Origin: Hyphomicrobiales bacterium
GTDB taxonomy: Bacteria; Pseudomonadota; Alphaproteobacteria; Rhizobiales; Xanthobacteraceae
Reading direction: 5' to 3'
NCBI GenBank assembly: GCA_021732215.1
Contig: JAKFVL010000009.1
Span: 62,001-126,000, forward strand
DNA: 64,000 bases
In this document: in pieces, positions 1 through 9,963 of the stretch
Position numbering within the stretch: position 1 is the first letter of the stretch
Layout of the letters: each line of letters starts with the position of its first letter
Program-made: the position numbers and the translations under genes
Notes under the pieces: generated by a model
The model's database searches: none
What the model was told of the DNA's origin: nothing
Seen by the model: the letters and a program-made list of their open reading frames with translations, nothing else

Positions 1-3000
1 TCGGCGCATCGTTCACCGCGGTGACGGTGAAGGAAACCTTGCCGACATCCGCGCCGCCAAAACTATCGCTGATCGTATAGTCGAACGAAGCCGGGCCGTT
101 GAAATTAGCCGCCGGAGTAAACCGGATACCGCCCGAAACGATCTCAGCCGTGCCGCCGACAGAATTCGCGAGCGCCGTGATCGACAGCGTGTCGAGATCC
201 GCGTCAGTATCGTTGCCAAGAATGTTAGCGAACGGGATGACGAACGCCGCTGCATCCTCTGCAACAGTCGCCGCGGTGTCGTCGATGGCCACCGGACCGC
301 GATTGACGATCGCACCGCTGATGCCGTTGCGGTCGAGTTCCTGACCGTTGGCGAACACCACCTTTTCGATGCCGCCGCCGGTGCGCTGATCCCTGAGCGT
401 GATCACGCTGCCGTCGGCCAGCTCAATCTGGGTGTCGTTGCCGAGCCGGCGGAACGTGGCATTCGCAGCATTGATATCCGCAAACGCAAGCGTGTCGGTA
501 TCGGCGGGCGTATTCGCAGCCTCGGTGATCGTATCCGAGCCTTCGCCAAGTTTGTAGGTGTAGGTGTCCGAACCGGAGCCGCCATTGGAACTGTCGTTAC
601 CGATGCCGCCAACCAGCAGGTCGTTACCTTCATTGCCACGGAGACGGTCATCTCCCGCCCCGCCGTAGACCTTGTCGTCGCCGGCATCGCCGAACACGAA
701 GTCATTGCCTTCGCCGCCTTCGAGCCGGTCGTTGCCTTCGCCGCCCTCGATAACGTCGTCACCGCCCCCACCTTGGACAAAGTCGTCACCGCCGAGCGAC
801 CGAACACGGTCGTCGCTGGCCTTGGCGAAGATCGAGTCTACACCCGCGGTACCCAGAAGATCGTCTTCGCCATCGGTGCCCAGGATCGGCAGCACCGTAT
901 CATTGAGGCCATTGGCACGAAGATTCTGGATGCGCGTATCTTGCGCCGGTGTCGTGTCAACCTCGTTGTAAGGATTAACCGAGAACTGCGTCGCAGTATA
1001 CTCGGCGAAGGCGTCCTGCTCGAAGCCGTCGTCGGTGAACCGCGCAAGACCTGTGCGATCTGCGACATCGTCGATCGAAGACGTGTCGGGCGACAGATCG
1101 ACTCGGTTGGCGAAGGTCGGATTTGCAGCGATGTACTCCGCGAACCTGAACCCGTCCGGACGAGCGAAGGTGCCGCCTGTTTGCGGCGCACCGATCAGGA
1201 AGGTAAGCGTCACCATCCGGATGGCCGCCGGAGCATCGGCAACAACTTCACCGTTCTGCACGACGACCGCGATCACATGATCGTTCTCATCGACCAGCGT
1301 GACCGACTGAACGCGGTCACCAGCTGGACGGTTCACATCGAAGCTGAAGCGCAGACCGCCGACCTGGGCGAAGATGGCGCCCAGGTTGGACACGCCATTC
1401 TCAAGCGCCTCCAATAACTGCTGCGGCGTCAGCGTCACGAGGCTGAGTGCGTTGTTGAAGCGCAGCGAGTTCGCGATGTCGAGCTGCGAAATTTCGCCCT
1501 CTTCCTTGCCCGCTTCCGGATTTGCACCCGGAGGTAGTTCCTGCGACACGCCGCCGACCGCTTCGACCCTGCCGATCGAGTCTCGGATGCCGCCACCGTT
1601 CTTGATCGAAATCTGAACTGTGCCGTCGTACTTGGTTTGCGCATACCAGAGATTGGCATCGGCCGAGAGATTGCCGAGATTGGTTTCCTCCGCGCGAACT
1701 TCCTGGCGGCGGCCTTCGAGGTAGACGTCCGTGCGTCCGAAGGTGTTGCCATCTTGCGTGGTAATGACGTTATCGAGACCGATTGTGATGTCCCCGATCA
1801 GGTCTCCGCGACTGCCCTGCTCGAAGGCGGCATCGAGATCGCCGTCGCCGTCGATGTCGATCTGGTTAGCGTACAAGTCATCGACCGTATCCTGGTTCGC
1901 GGCAAAAGCACCGCTGACATTCGGATCGATGCTGTTCGCAATCAGATCACCGTTCTGGTCGAATTCCACCACTAGCCGGCCGACGTAAGAGTATTCACCA
2001 TCGGTGTTGACGATCGCCAGCGGCTTGCCATCGGCATTGGTGGTCAAGAACGGATAGGTCTCGTCAGGCGTCTGTCCCGGCAGCAATCCGCGAGCGACGT
2101 CCTCAGCATCAGCCTGACGGGTATTGGAGCCGCCCGCGATGATGATATCGACGCCGCGGAGCAGGCCAGCAAGCTCCTTTTCGAACCTGATTTCCTGGAG
2201 ATGACTGACCAGGACGATCTTGTTGATGCCCTGAGCGATCAAGGCATCGATCGTCGGCTGCAGGGTTGCAGCGAGCTGCATCATGTCATTGACGCTGGGA
2301 CCGATGATATCGATGCCGCCGGTCGATGAGATATTCTGCACGATCTGCGTCGTGGCGCCCACCACGCCGATCCGCTCGCCGTTCTCGGTGATGATCGTCG
2401 CAGGGGCGATCTTGTCGAGGGTGTTGTTGACGCCGTTTGAGGCACCCGGAAACACCTGCGTCGGATTGACGGCGTAATTGGCCGCGTTCTGAACAGCGCT
2501 TACAAAGCCGGCAAGGTTGGCATCGCCGGCAAAGTTGGTGTTCGCGGAAAGGTACGGGAACATCGCACCGATCCAGCCCGGCGACGCCGGATCCACGATG
2601 CTGTTGGTCCGCGCAATGATGTTCTGGATCTCGCGGGTACCTGCGTCGTACTCATGGTTGCCGATCGCCGAAGCCTGAACACCGAGGATATTGAGGATCG
2701 ATATATCGGCCCGGCCGACGCTTGCTGCGAGGTTCAGCGTGCCCGGCGCGAGGTTGTAGAAGTCCTCGTATGCGGTTTCGAGTATCTCCTCCAGCGAGGG
2801 ATCGCCACCGGCGTTGAAGAATGGACCCGGCAGATAGTTGTCGCCCGACGACAGCGTGATCGAGTTGACCTGCGTATCTTCGAGGTAATCGACGATCGCA
2901 CCGAAGTACCTGGCGCGATCGATGGCATCGAGTCCCGCCTCAAAGTCCGATGCGTGCAGGATTTGCAGCTTGAAAGTCTGCGGTGCTGCGACGGTGAAGT

Positions 3001-6000
3001 CGAGCGCATCCTGCGCGATGCCGGCAAACGCATTGCCGGCGACGTCGGTGATGACGCCGGAACCGATGACGACATCGTAAGCGTCACCTGCGGCGAGATC
3101 GGCCGTCGGATTGACGGTGACGGTATTGCTCGAGATTGAGACCTGCGAGGTGTCGCCAATCGCAATGGTGCGGGTATCGCCCGCACCGTTGCTGATGACA
3201 ATGTTGCCGGTGCCGGCGAGCACGGTTTCGCTAAAAGTGAGTACAATATTCGCGCCGGCCACCACGTTGATGGCGTTGTCCAGCGGATTCCACGCATTGA
3301 GCGTCGGACCGGTGACGTCGGTGAGCTGTGTCGCGGTCAGCGTGCGGTCCGAGAACTGGAACCGCTCGACGTTTGTGACCGAGTCGGTGCCGTCGGGATT
3401 TCCGCCGCGGTTGTCGGTGATGGTGTAAGTCGTGCCATTGAGCGCCACGGTGTAGTTCGAGCGCGCACCCGAATAGACCACGATGTCGCCGTTGGCGCCG
3501 TTGGTACCGCCGTCGATGACGTCGTTGCCGGCGCCTGCATTGATCGTATCATCGCCGCCGAGGCCGTTGATGGTATCGTTGCCGGCGAGGCTGCCGCGAG
3601 TGACACCAAACCTGGCTGTGTAAGTCGCCTGGTCGAACACGTCGTTGCCATTGGTCGCGATCGCAGCCGAGCGCGAGAACGCCAGCGAGGATACCGACGG
3701 ATCGTGATCGGAGAGCTGATCGATGAACTCCGAGTTGATATGCACGATATCGAAGTCGGCGCTGTCAAACAGGTTGTTCGATACCAGGATATGGTCGAGT
3801 GCCTGCGCATTGCCGTCAAAGTTATAGGAATAGCGCTCGTTTTCCGGGAGCTTCGAGATCAGCTCTCCGAGAACGGCGGCGCCCGGAGCGAACACGCTCG
3901 GCGTGCCGTCTGGATTGGCCTGCGTGCGCATCACTGCGCCGGTGATCAGATCGACGACCGGGAAGAACTGGAAGTCGTTGATGTCGCCGAGCACGATGAC
4001 GTTGTTGTCGGTCGCCGACGCATTGCCGAGGATGCCGTCGACATAGGCGTTGATGATCTCGGCCTGACCCTCGCGCTCGTTCGAAGAGCCGGTTTGCTGC
4101 GCAGAGCCGTTGAGCGGGTCGGCGTAGAGAGGCAGTTCGAGGTTGGTGCCGTAGAGCGCCGCCGAGCCGCCCTTTGACGACAGGTGGTTGTTAACGGTCC
4201 AGAACGTGCCACCCTGTGCATCGGTGTAACCGGCCGGCGACCACTCGATCGGCAGCGACTTGCGCGTCGCGGTGAAATCCGTATTGCCCTGCCCGATCTG
4301 ATTGGCGCTGGGAAACAGTTGTACTTTCACGCCGTTCGCGTCGCTGACGATATCCGTCAGACCATTGCGAACTGAGGGGGAAACGGCCAGCGGATTGTAC
4401 AGATAGGCTACGCGCTGATTGCCGCCCGGAATGCCGCCGATGTTATCGATTGGTGGCGAGTCGATAGCCACATAGCGCGGGCCTCCCGCCGCAACGATGG
4501 CATCAATAAGCTGGGATAATGTTTCCGAAGCGCTGGTTGTGCCTGAACTGGTGGCGCCGTCGTTATCGAGCACTTCCTGCAGAGCGATGATTTCCGGCGC
4601 CTTGATGTTATTGACGATAGCAGCCGCAAGACCGCTGAACTTGCTCGCCGGCGTGGCGACGCCATCTACAGGCTGGCCGACCGGAGCGAGGTTTTCCACG
4701 TTGAAGCTCGCGACGCGGACACGATCGAAGTTCTCCACGATCGTCGTGGTTTCCTTCTGTAGATTGGCCTGGGTGACCGGGCCGTAAGCCTCGGTCACAT
4801 TCACCTCGTACTGGCTGTTCGCGTAGTTGACGACACCCGTGACATCGCCGAGCCGATCGCCGGTTTGAAGATTTGCCGGCAGTGCGATGCCGGTCTCGTC
4901 GTCGAGCTGAATACGCTCAGGATTGAAATCGAACACCTTGTCGGCCGGCTGTACGGTGCCGGGTGTGGTGTCGCTGATGGTCAAGCCGCCGCGCGGATTG
5001 TCAGACGGATTGGCTCCGACGTTCGGCGTGACAAACTGCTCGTCAAAAGCCGACCGGAACGGGCTGGTGACGCGCACGTCTTCCAGCGTGACTCGCATGC
5101 CCTCCAGCGATTCCCAGAAGTCCGCGCCCTGGTTGATCGGGTCGTAGACGCCGTCCGGAGGCGTCGTGTCGCCGTCATCGTCACCCAGCGACAACAGCGC
5201 AGGCTTGCGCTGAAGGCCGGTCATGAGGTCGTTGACATCACCGATACGAACGGCGGCCGGCAATGCATTTCCGGTGGACAGTACCGAGGTCGTTCCGGAA
5301 ACGGGATTGAGTTGCGTGGTCGATAACTGGTTCGTGCTTGCGAACTCGTTGACGGTCGCCGTCAACTGCACTTCCGCGCCGACGACGATGTTGGCCGGGA
5401 TCGTGGTCCCGGCGCCGGTGCCGAGGAAGACGAACACAGCATCCGAGGTCCGGTAGTCACCGTCGCCGATGGCGTCCTGGATATAATAGCCGACTGGATT
5501 GTTACCGCCGTTCTCGGTGCCCGATGCATCGATCGCAGTGACGATGCCACGCACCGTCACTTGCTGGCCGACAAAGGCCGAGCGATGGCCAGCGCCCTGC
5601 ACGTCGTAGATGTGGATCAGATCGTCGTTCTGGATCGTGCCGATCGCAGTCGCCTGGGTAGCGCTGACCGCAGCGGCGACACCCTCCTGAGCTGTCGTCG
5701 CCCCGGTGATCGTGAGCGTAAAGTTTTCATTCATTTCGAACGTGGTGTCGCCCGCGACATTGACGATGACGGTCGCAGACGTCTGACCGGCCGGAATGGT
5801 GACATTGAGGGTGCTCGGCAGGCTGGCGACACCTGCAAAGTCCGCGGCGTTGGCGCCGTTGACCGCGCCCGGAGCGAGCGCGAGGGTCACATCGACCGCG
5901 CCAATGGTGCCATTGGTGCGCTCGATCGTGAATGTAAAGACAGTCGGGCCACTGTTGCCTTCGACCTGTGACAGGCTGGTCGAAGACGAAGCAACGCGGA

Positions 6001-8737
6001 CCTCCTGGGTGTAGCCCAGCGGCAGCGCCGCGTAGACTGTGACGCCAGAACCGGCAAAGCTGGCAGCCGAATTGCCTTCATTGGCCGTCAGAACCAACGC
6101 TGTGCCTGTTGGCGAGTCCTCGGCACTGATGAATTTCGTCAGTTCGGGCGCGTTGCCCTCTCCGGTCAACGGCGGACGATAGCCGACATAGGTCGCATTC
6201 GCCGGATCGGTTACGTCATAGATCATGACGCCGCCGACGCGCTCGAGGCCAACGAACGCATAGGTACGGCCGTTGATGACGCCGATGTCGACACCTTCCG
6301 GTTCAGGACCTTTGTTGTCGGACCGGGTGTCGAGAGCGCCGCCCTCGGACGTATCGATATTGAAGCGCGTTGCAAAGTCGCGAGCTATGATCGCTTCGAA
6401 TTCGCCACCGGTCTCGCGTACCTTGGTGATGGTACCATCCGCGTTCTGCATGAAGATGGACACACTGCGGCCGCCATAGGCGTAAATTTGATCGATATCG
6501 CCATCGCCATCAGTGTCGCCGAGGTCTGTACGGATCCGCAAACGGCCAAGGGAAGCATTGGCCCGCAGCGCGGCCTCGTCGGGATACGCTGTATTGTCGA
6601 GGTCGACTGTAAACACACCACCGGACTGCTCGGCTAGCGTGGCTTCGTCGTCGAAGGCAACTCGTGCATCGCCTTCATTGGCGGTGATGAAATAGGTGAC
6701 GCCGCCGACCGCGAAACTCGCGATCGAATCGGGCTGCAGCAGTCCGATCACATCCGCATTGCGAATGTTGATGGCAGACACGGCTGCCGGGCCGTCATCG
6801 CTCGGATCGAGAGCGTTGCCTGCAAGATTGGCATCGACGCCGCCGAGCGGAAGAATCGCGATCGGCCTGTCCGCGGCCGGGTTGGTCAGGTCGATCACCG
6901 CGACTGCGTTGACTTCCTGCAAGGTAACGTATGCGCGCGTGCCATCCGGGGATACGGTGATGTATTCCGGTTCGATATCGGCCGACGCCGGCTGGCCAGT
7001 CAGGATTCCGACGCCCCTCTCTTTCAGAACCGCCTCGAAGCCATCCAGCCCTTCAAAGGAAATGGTGTTTGCAACCGCTGCATTTGCCGCTCCGCCGGCA
7101 AGGCTGATGATCGCGACAGACCCCTCGGGATTGACAATCTGCGTGCCTCCGCCAGGCAACGTTATCGTTGCCGGCTCGCCTTCCACGGCAACCAGCAGTC
7201 TCAAACCGTCCGCGGTGAACACGATCTGATCCGGGCCCGCGCCGACCTCGACCGTCTTGATGAGAGTGTTGGTCGCGGCGTCGAACAATGCAACGAAGCC
7301 ATTCGCGCCGGGCAGGTTGCTGGCGTAGGCAACGGCAAGCACGCCGTTCTTGATGGCGACCGAGTTGGCGCCACCGAATTCGTTGAGCGCGGCGAGATCG
7401 ATCGAACCGGCCGAACTGACCGCGCCGCTGGCGCTGATGCCGACGATATCGATCTGGCTACCGACCGTGTTGAGCACGAATGCGCGATCCGTCGCCGCGT
7501 CGAATACGACGACTTCGGCGTTGGTGCCGGCTTCTGGCACGAAGTTGCCGAGCCGCACGAGCTGGACGGCGTTGGTTGCATTCGGCGTCACCGCAGCGCC
7601 CTGCAGCGACGGCGCCTCATCGAGGATGGTGATGCCATTAATGACGTTGCCCGCCTGGGGCGCGGCATCGTCATTCTGGATCGTACCGGTCGCCGTGGCT
7701 TGCGCGCCGAGCGAAATCTGAACTGCGGCATCGCTGTTGGTGACGGTCTGCAGCGTCAGCGTGAAGGCTTCATTGGGCTCAAACGTGGTGTCGCCATTCA
7801 CCAGAACCGTCACAAGCGCCGAGGTTTGGCTTGCCGGAATCGTCCCGTTGAGGGCGAAGGGTAAGGCCACACCGCCATTGAAATCAGCCCCGTCCGCTGC
7901 GGCGGACGACAGCTGGCCGGCGAAGCTGACTTGCCCGATGGTGCCACCGATGCGCTCGACAGTGAAGCTGAACGATGTGAGGCCTGCGTTGCCTTCAGCG
8001 AGCGAGACGGTAACCGAACCTGCCGCAAATGCGACGGTCTGCGGTTGCGGCTGCGGAACACCGATGGTGAAGGTGACGCCAGCGATCGGCGATTCCGGAT
8101 CGGTGCGGAACGGAGCGTCAGGCGTGATGCCGTCCGCGTCCTGATCACCTGTACCGCTTTGGGCGACAAAATTCGTTGTAGTATTGAAAGCTGTCAGCGC
8201 TGCAGCGCGGGTTGCAAATACGGTCCCGCCCAATGACGGATCGAAAGTAGCGACATCGGCACCATCGGTACGGGGCAGCACGAGCGCCGTCGATCCTGCG
8301 ATGAGACCGGTGCCGCCGATCGATCCGATCGCGCTGGTCCCGGCGGTGAACCCGCCGTTGCCATTTGTGACAGCGCTGAGGAAAACAGTCGGCGCCGTCA
8401 GCGATGTACCGGTGAACGCATAGATCGATTCATCCGAGTTACCAAGCGCAAGTGAGCCTGCGGAGAGCGTGCCAATATTGACGCTCTTCGTTGCCGAGGC
8501 GCTCAGAATCTCGACAATGGTTCCAGCCTGCAGAGCCGTGCTTCCGTTGGTCCAGGAAAAGCCGCCCTCGCCCGTGTTGAATGCGCCGCCCGCTCCGATT
8601 GCCGATCCATTCCATTCGTTGTCGCTGAAGTAAATAACCTGGCCGGGATCAATCGTATCGACCACAATGAAAGCGAAACCATCGCTACCGTCAGCGTTAA
8701 AACCGATGAAAGCAATCGAGCCGGGAGCGAGAGCCAT
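1..8737 (-). CDS. Giant secreted RTX nuclease / 5'-nucleotidase-like multidomain protein (3' end beyond window)
   Basis: This is one open frame of about 2,912 codons from ATG 8737, with AAGGAGA seven bases upstream, running off the left edge. I translated segments across its length and all fall in the same frame. Approximate domain order: N-terminal domain without signal peptide (1-200); Calx-beta (226-360); choice-of-anchor-I beta-propeller (363-910); second Calx-beta (913-1030); OB-like region and endonuclease/exonuclease/phosphatase domain of ExeM/NucH type (1033-1686; ASFNVEN near 1346, LQEV, LGDIND near 1584, SDHDP); RTX repeats (1713-1750); SbsA-like Ig domain (to 1910); UshA-like metallophosphatase with C-terminal domain (1918-2580; GNHEYD near 2026); long RTX block (2640-2720); start of a cadherin-like repeat ending SFTVTAVNDAP. 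RTX repeats without an N-terminal signal imply type I secretion. The inferred role is breakdown of extracellular DNA to nucleosides and phosphate. No other gene shares the operon within the window. Confidence 0.88.
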   Translation of the reverse strand, partial: MALAPGSIAFIGFNADGSDGFAFIVVDTIDPGQVIYFSDNEWNGSAIGAGGAFNTGEGGFSWTNGSTALQAGTIVEILSASATKSVNIGTLSAGSLALGNSDESIYAFTGTSLTAPTVFLSAVTNGNGGFTAGTSAIGSIGGTGLIAGSTALVLPRTDGADVATFDPSLGGTVFATRAAALTAFNTTTNFVAQSGTGDQDADGITPDAPFRTDPESPIAGVTFTIGVPQPQPQTVAFAAGSVTVSLAEGNAGLTSFSFTVERIGGTIGQVSFAGQLSSAAADGADFNGGVALPFALNGTIPASQTSALVTVLVNGDTTFEPNEAFTLTLQTVTNSDAAVQISLGAQATATGTIQNDDAAPQAGNVINGITILDEAPSLQGAAVTPNATNAVQLVRLGNFVPEAGTNAEVVVFDAATDRAFVLNTVGSQIDIVGISASGAVSSAGSIDLAALNEFGGANSVAIKNGVLAVAYASNLPGANGFVALFDAATNTLIKTVEVGAGPDQIVFTADGLRLLVAVEGEPATITLPGGGTQIVNPEGSVAIISLAGGAANAAVANTISFEGLDGFEAVLKERGVGILTGQPASADIEPEYITVSPDGTRAYVTLQEVNAVAVIDLTNPAADRPIAILPLGGVDANLAGNALDPSDDGPAAVSAINIRNADVIGLLQPDSIASFAVGGVTYFITANEGDARVAFDDEATLAEQSGGVFTVDLDNTAYPDEAALRANASLGRLRIRTDLGDTDGDGDIDQIYAYGGRSVSIFMQNADGTITKVRETGGEFEAIIARDFATRFNIDTSEGGALDTRSDNKGPEPEGVDIGVINGRTYAFVGLERVGGVMIYDVTDPANATYVGYRPPLTGEGNAPELTKFISAEDSPTGTALVLTANEGNSAASFAGSGVTVYAALPLGYTQEVRVASSSTSLSQVEGNSGPTVFTFTIERTNGTIGAVDVTLALAPGAVNGANAADFAGVASLPSTLNVTIPAGQTSATVIVNVAGDTTFEMNENFTLTITGATTAQEGVAAAVSATQATAIGTIQNDDLIHIYDVQGAGHRSAFVGQQVTVRGIVTAIDASGTENGGNNPVGYYIQDAIGDGDYRTSDAVFVFLGTGAGTTIPANIVVGAEVQLTATVNEFASTNQLSTTQLNPVSGTTSVLSTGNALPAAVRIGDVNDLMTGLQRKPALLSLGDDDGDTTPPDGVYDPINQGADFWESLEGMRVTLEDVRVTSPFRSAFDEQFVTPNVGANPSDNPRGGLTISDTTPGTVQPADKVFDFNPERIQLDDETGIALPANLQTGDRLGDVTGVVNYANSQYEVNVTEAYGPVTQANLQKETTTIVENFDRVRVASFNVENLAPVGQPVDGVATPASKFSGLAAAIVNNIKAPEIIALQEVLDNDGATSSGTTSASETLSQLIDAIVAAGGPRYVAIDSPPIDNIGGIPGGNQRVAYLYNPLAVSPSVRNGLTDIVSDANGVKVQLFPSANQIGQGNTDFTATRKSLPIEWSPAGYTDAQGGTFWTVNNHLSSKGGSAALYGTNLELPLYADPLNGSAQQTGSSNEREGQAEIINAYVDGILGNASATDNNVIVLGDINDFQFFPVVDLITGAVMRTQANPDGTPSVFAPGAAVLGELISKLPENERYSYNFDGNAQALDHILVSNNLFDSADFDIVHINSEFIDQLSDHDPSVSSLAFSRSAAIATNGNDVFDQATYTARFGVTRGSLAGNDTINGLGGDDTINAGAGNDVIDGGTNGANGDIVVYSGARSNYTVALNGTTYTITDNRGGNPDGTDSVTNVERFQFSDRTLTATQLTDVTGPTLNAWNPLDNAINVVAGANIVLTFSETVLAGTGNIVISNGAGDTRTIAIGDTSQVSISSNTVTVNPTADLAAGDAYDVVIGSGVITDVAGNAFAGIAQDALDFTVAAPQTFKLQILHASDFEAGLDAIDRARYFGAIVDYLEDTQVNSITLSSGDNYLPGPFFNAGGDPSLEEILETAYEDFYNLAPGTLNLAASVGRADISILNILGVQASAIGNHEYDAGTREIQNIIARTNSIVDPASPGWIGAMFPYLSANTNFAGDANLAGFVSAVQNAANYAVNPTQVFPGASNGVNNTLDKIAPATIITENGERIGVVGATTQIVQNISSTGGIDIIGPSVNDMMQLAATLQPTIDALIAQGINKIVLVSHLQEIRFEKELAGLLRGVDIIIAGGSNTRQADAEDVARGLLPGQTPDETYPFLTTNADGKPLAIVNTDGEYSYVGRLVVEFDQNGDLIANSIDPNVSGAFAANQDTVDDLYANQIDIDGDGDLDAAFEQGSRGDLIGDITIGLDNVITTQDGNTFGRTDVYLEGRRQEVRAEETNLGNLSADANLWYAQTKYDGTVQISIKNGGGIRDSIGRVEAVGGVSQELPPGANPEAGKEEGEISQLDIANSLRFNNALSLVTLTPQQLLEALENGVSNLGAIFAQVGGLRFSFDVNRPAGDRVQSVTLVDENDHVIAVVVQNGEVVADAPAAIRMVTLTFLIGAPQTGGTFARPDGFRFAEYIAANPTFANRVDLSPDTSSIDDVADRTGLARFTDDGFEQDAFAEYTATQFSVNPYNEVDTTPAQDTRIQNLRANGLNDTVLPILGTDGEDDLLGTAGVDSIFAKASDDRVRSLGGDDFVQGGGGDDVIEGGEGNDRLEGGEGNDFVFGDAGDDKVYGGAGDDRLRGNEGNDLLVGGIGNDSSNGGSGSDTYTYKLGEGSDTITEAANTPADTDTLAFADINAANATFRRLGNDTQIELADGSVITLRDQRTGGGIEKVVFANGQELDRNGISGAIVNRGPVAIDDTAATVAEDAAAFVIPFANILGNDTDADLDTLSITALANSVGGTAEIVSGGIRFTPAANFNGPASFDYTISDSFGGADVGKVSFTVTAVNDAP

Positions 8738-9046
8738 TGTGAGTTCTCCTTGAAAAAAGACAAAAGGGGACCGCAGCGGCACGAGGGGTTCGCGCGCGCA
8801 GGTTGAAAGGTGCTTTTTGGCGACGAGCTGAGCCGTCAGCGGGCGGGATATAAACTGCCGTCAATAACAGCGAGGTGACGGATTATTAACCATTGCGATT
8901 CATCCACCGAGCGATTCATCGCCGATAGCTGGGCGCGCGCAATCTCTGTAGGACCATTTCCTGAGCAATTTCGTGATGGAACTGAGAAAGGCGCAGGTTA
9001 ACCGGGGAGACGTCAACTGGCTCCCGCCGGGTTCTCGAAAACGACA
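8738..9046. other. Intergenic region upstream of the giant exoprotein gene
   Basis: About 300 bases lie between the start of the giant gene and the aldo/keto reductase remnant. The stretch near 8850-8900 is locally AT-richer (GGTTAATAATCC and TTTATATCC read on the minus strand) and presumably holds the promoter of the giant gene. I could not assign a convincing -35/-10 pair. No gene or RNA is apparent on either strand. Confidence 0.4.
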
Positions 9047-9193
9047 TTAGACAAAACCCACCACAGCGTGCGGCACATTAGGCTTCTCAAGAGACGCAAC
9101 TTCATCGGGAGTGAGCTTCACCGACAGCGTCGCAATGGCATCATCGAGGTGCTGCACCTTGGTCGCGCCAACAATCGGCGCGGTGACCGTCGA
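9047..9193 (-). pseudogene. 3' fragment of an aldo/keto reductase gene
   Basis: Read on the minus strand this gives 48 codons ending in TAA. They match the C-terminal end typical of aldo/keto reductases: TAPIVGATK, then LDDAIATLSVKLTPDEVASL, then PHAVVGFV. The codon just upstream (9196-9194) is TAA, and the rest of the expected 280-330 residue enzyme, including the catalytic Asp/Tyr/Lys/His region, is absent. I read it as the surviving end of a deleted gene. It has no start signal and is unlikely to make a product. The next 80 bases, up to the kdpE stop, show nothing recognisable. Confidence 0.75.
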
Positions 9194-9273
9194 TTAAGCC
9201 GCAGGTTTCCGGCATTCAGCAACGTAAAGCTACATGTCGCGATAATGCCATACTCAAGGCAAGCCAGCACCGC

Positions 9274-9963
9274 CTAGGTCGCGTCCCTCAGTCTGTATCC
9301 GATACCCGGCTCCGTTATGATGATCGACGGGTCGTCCGGATGGGGTTCGATCTTTTGCCGAAGCTGGCCGATATAGACGCGCAAATATTGCGTGTCCCCG
9401 GTATGGGCCGGTCCCCACACCGCGCTGAGGATCTGACGATGGGTGACGACTTTGCCGACGTGCCGAGCGAGGAAGCTCAACAACTCAAATTCCTTCGGTG
9501 TCAGTCTCACATCGTCCCCACCTCGCGTCACCCGATGGCGGACGCTATCCACTTCAAGATCGCCGATCTTTGCAACCGGCGTTTCATTGTGCCTCTGCAT
9601 GCGATGCCTGACGGCGGCACGAATCCGCGCCAGCAGTTCGCCTACGCCGAACGGCTTGTTGACGTAATCGTCGGCGCCGAGATCGAGCGAAGCAATCTTC
9701 TCCGCCTCGCGATCGCGTGCCGACAGCACGATGATCGGCACATCCGACCAGGCCCGCACCTGCCGGATTACATCCTTGCCGTCACCATCGGGCAGACCGA
9801 GATCGAGCACCACGACATCGGGCGCATCGGAGGCAATGCGTTTGATCGCCTCCGCCACACTGGATGCCGACGTCATGCTGTACTCGTTCGCCTCCAGCGC
9901 AGGTTTCAGAAAGCGAAGGATCGCTGGCTCATCATCGACCACAAGAATTCGCATGCCGCTCAT
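9274..9963 (-). CDS. kdpE: KdpE response regulator (OmpR/PhoB family)
   Basis: The 229-residue protein has an N-terminal receiver domain (acidic pair DDE at 11-13, phosphoacceptor Asp in VVLDLGLPDGDG near 55, Lys in VNKPFG) and a C-terminal winged helix (LTPKEFELLSFLARH, VWGPAHTGDTQYLRVYIGQL). The VWG...YLRVYIGQLRQKIE stretch is characteristic of KdpE. It pairs with KdpD and activates the kdp operon under K+ limitation or ionic stress. The start ATG 9963 overlaps the kdpD stop by four bases (ATGA), showing translational coupling. It is the last gene of the kdp operon. Beyond it lie only a gene remnant and the giant exoprotein gene. Confidence 0.95.
   Translation of the reverse strand: MSGMRILVVDDEPAILRFLKPALEANEYSMTSASSVAEAIKRIASDAPDVVVLDLGLPDGDGKDVIRQVRAWSDVPIIVLSARDREAEKIASLDLGADDYVNKPFGVGELLARIRAAVRHRMQRHNETPVAKIGDLEVDSVRHRVTRGGDDVRLTPKEFELLSFLARHVGKVVTHRQILSAVWGPAHTGDTQYLRVYIGQLRQKIEPHPDDPSIIITEPGIGYRLRDAT

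Noticed and set aside
560-800. Short repeats that could suggest a CRISPR or minisatellite
   Set aside because: They are codon-level repeats of RTX nonapeptides (GGxGxDxUx type) within the giant gene, with no spacers of constant length.
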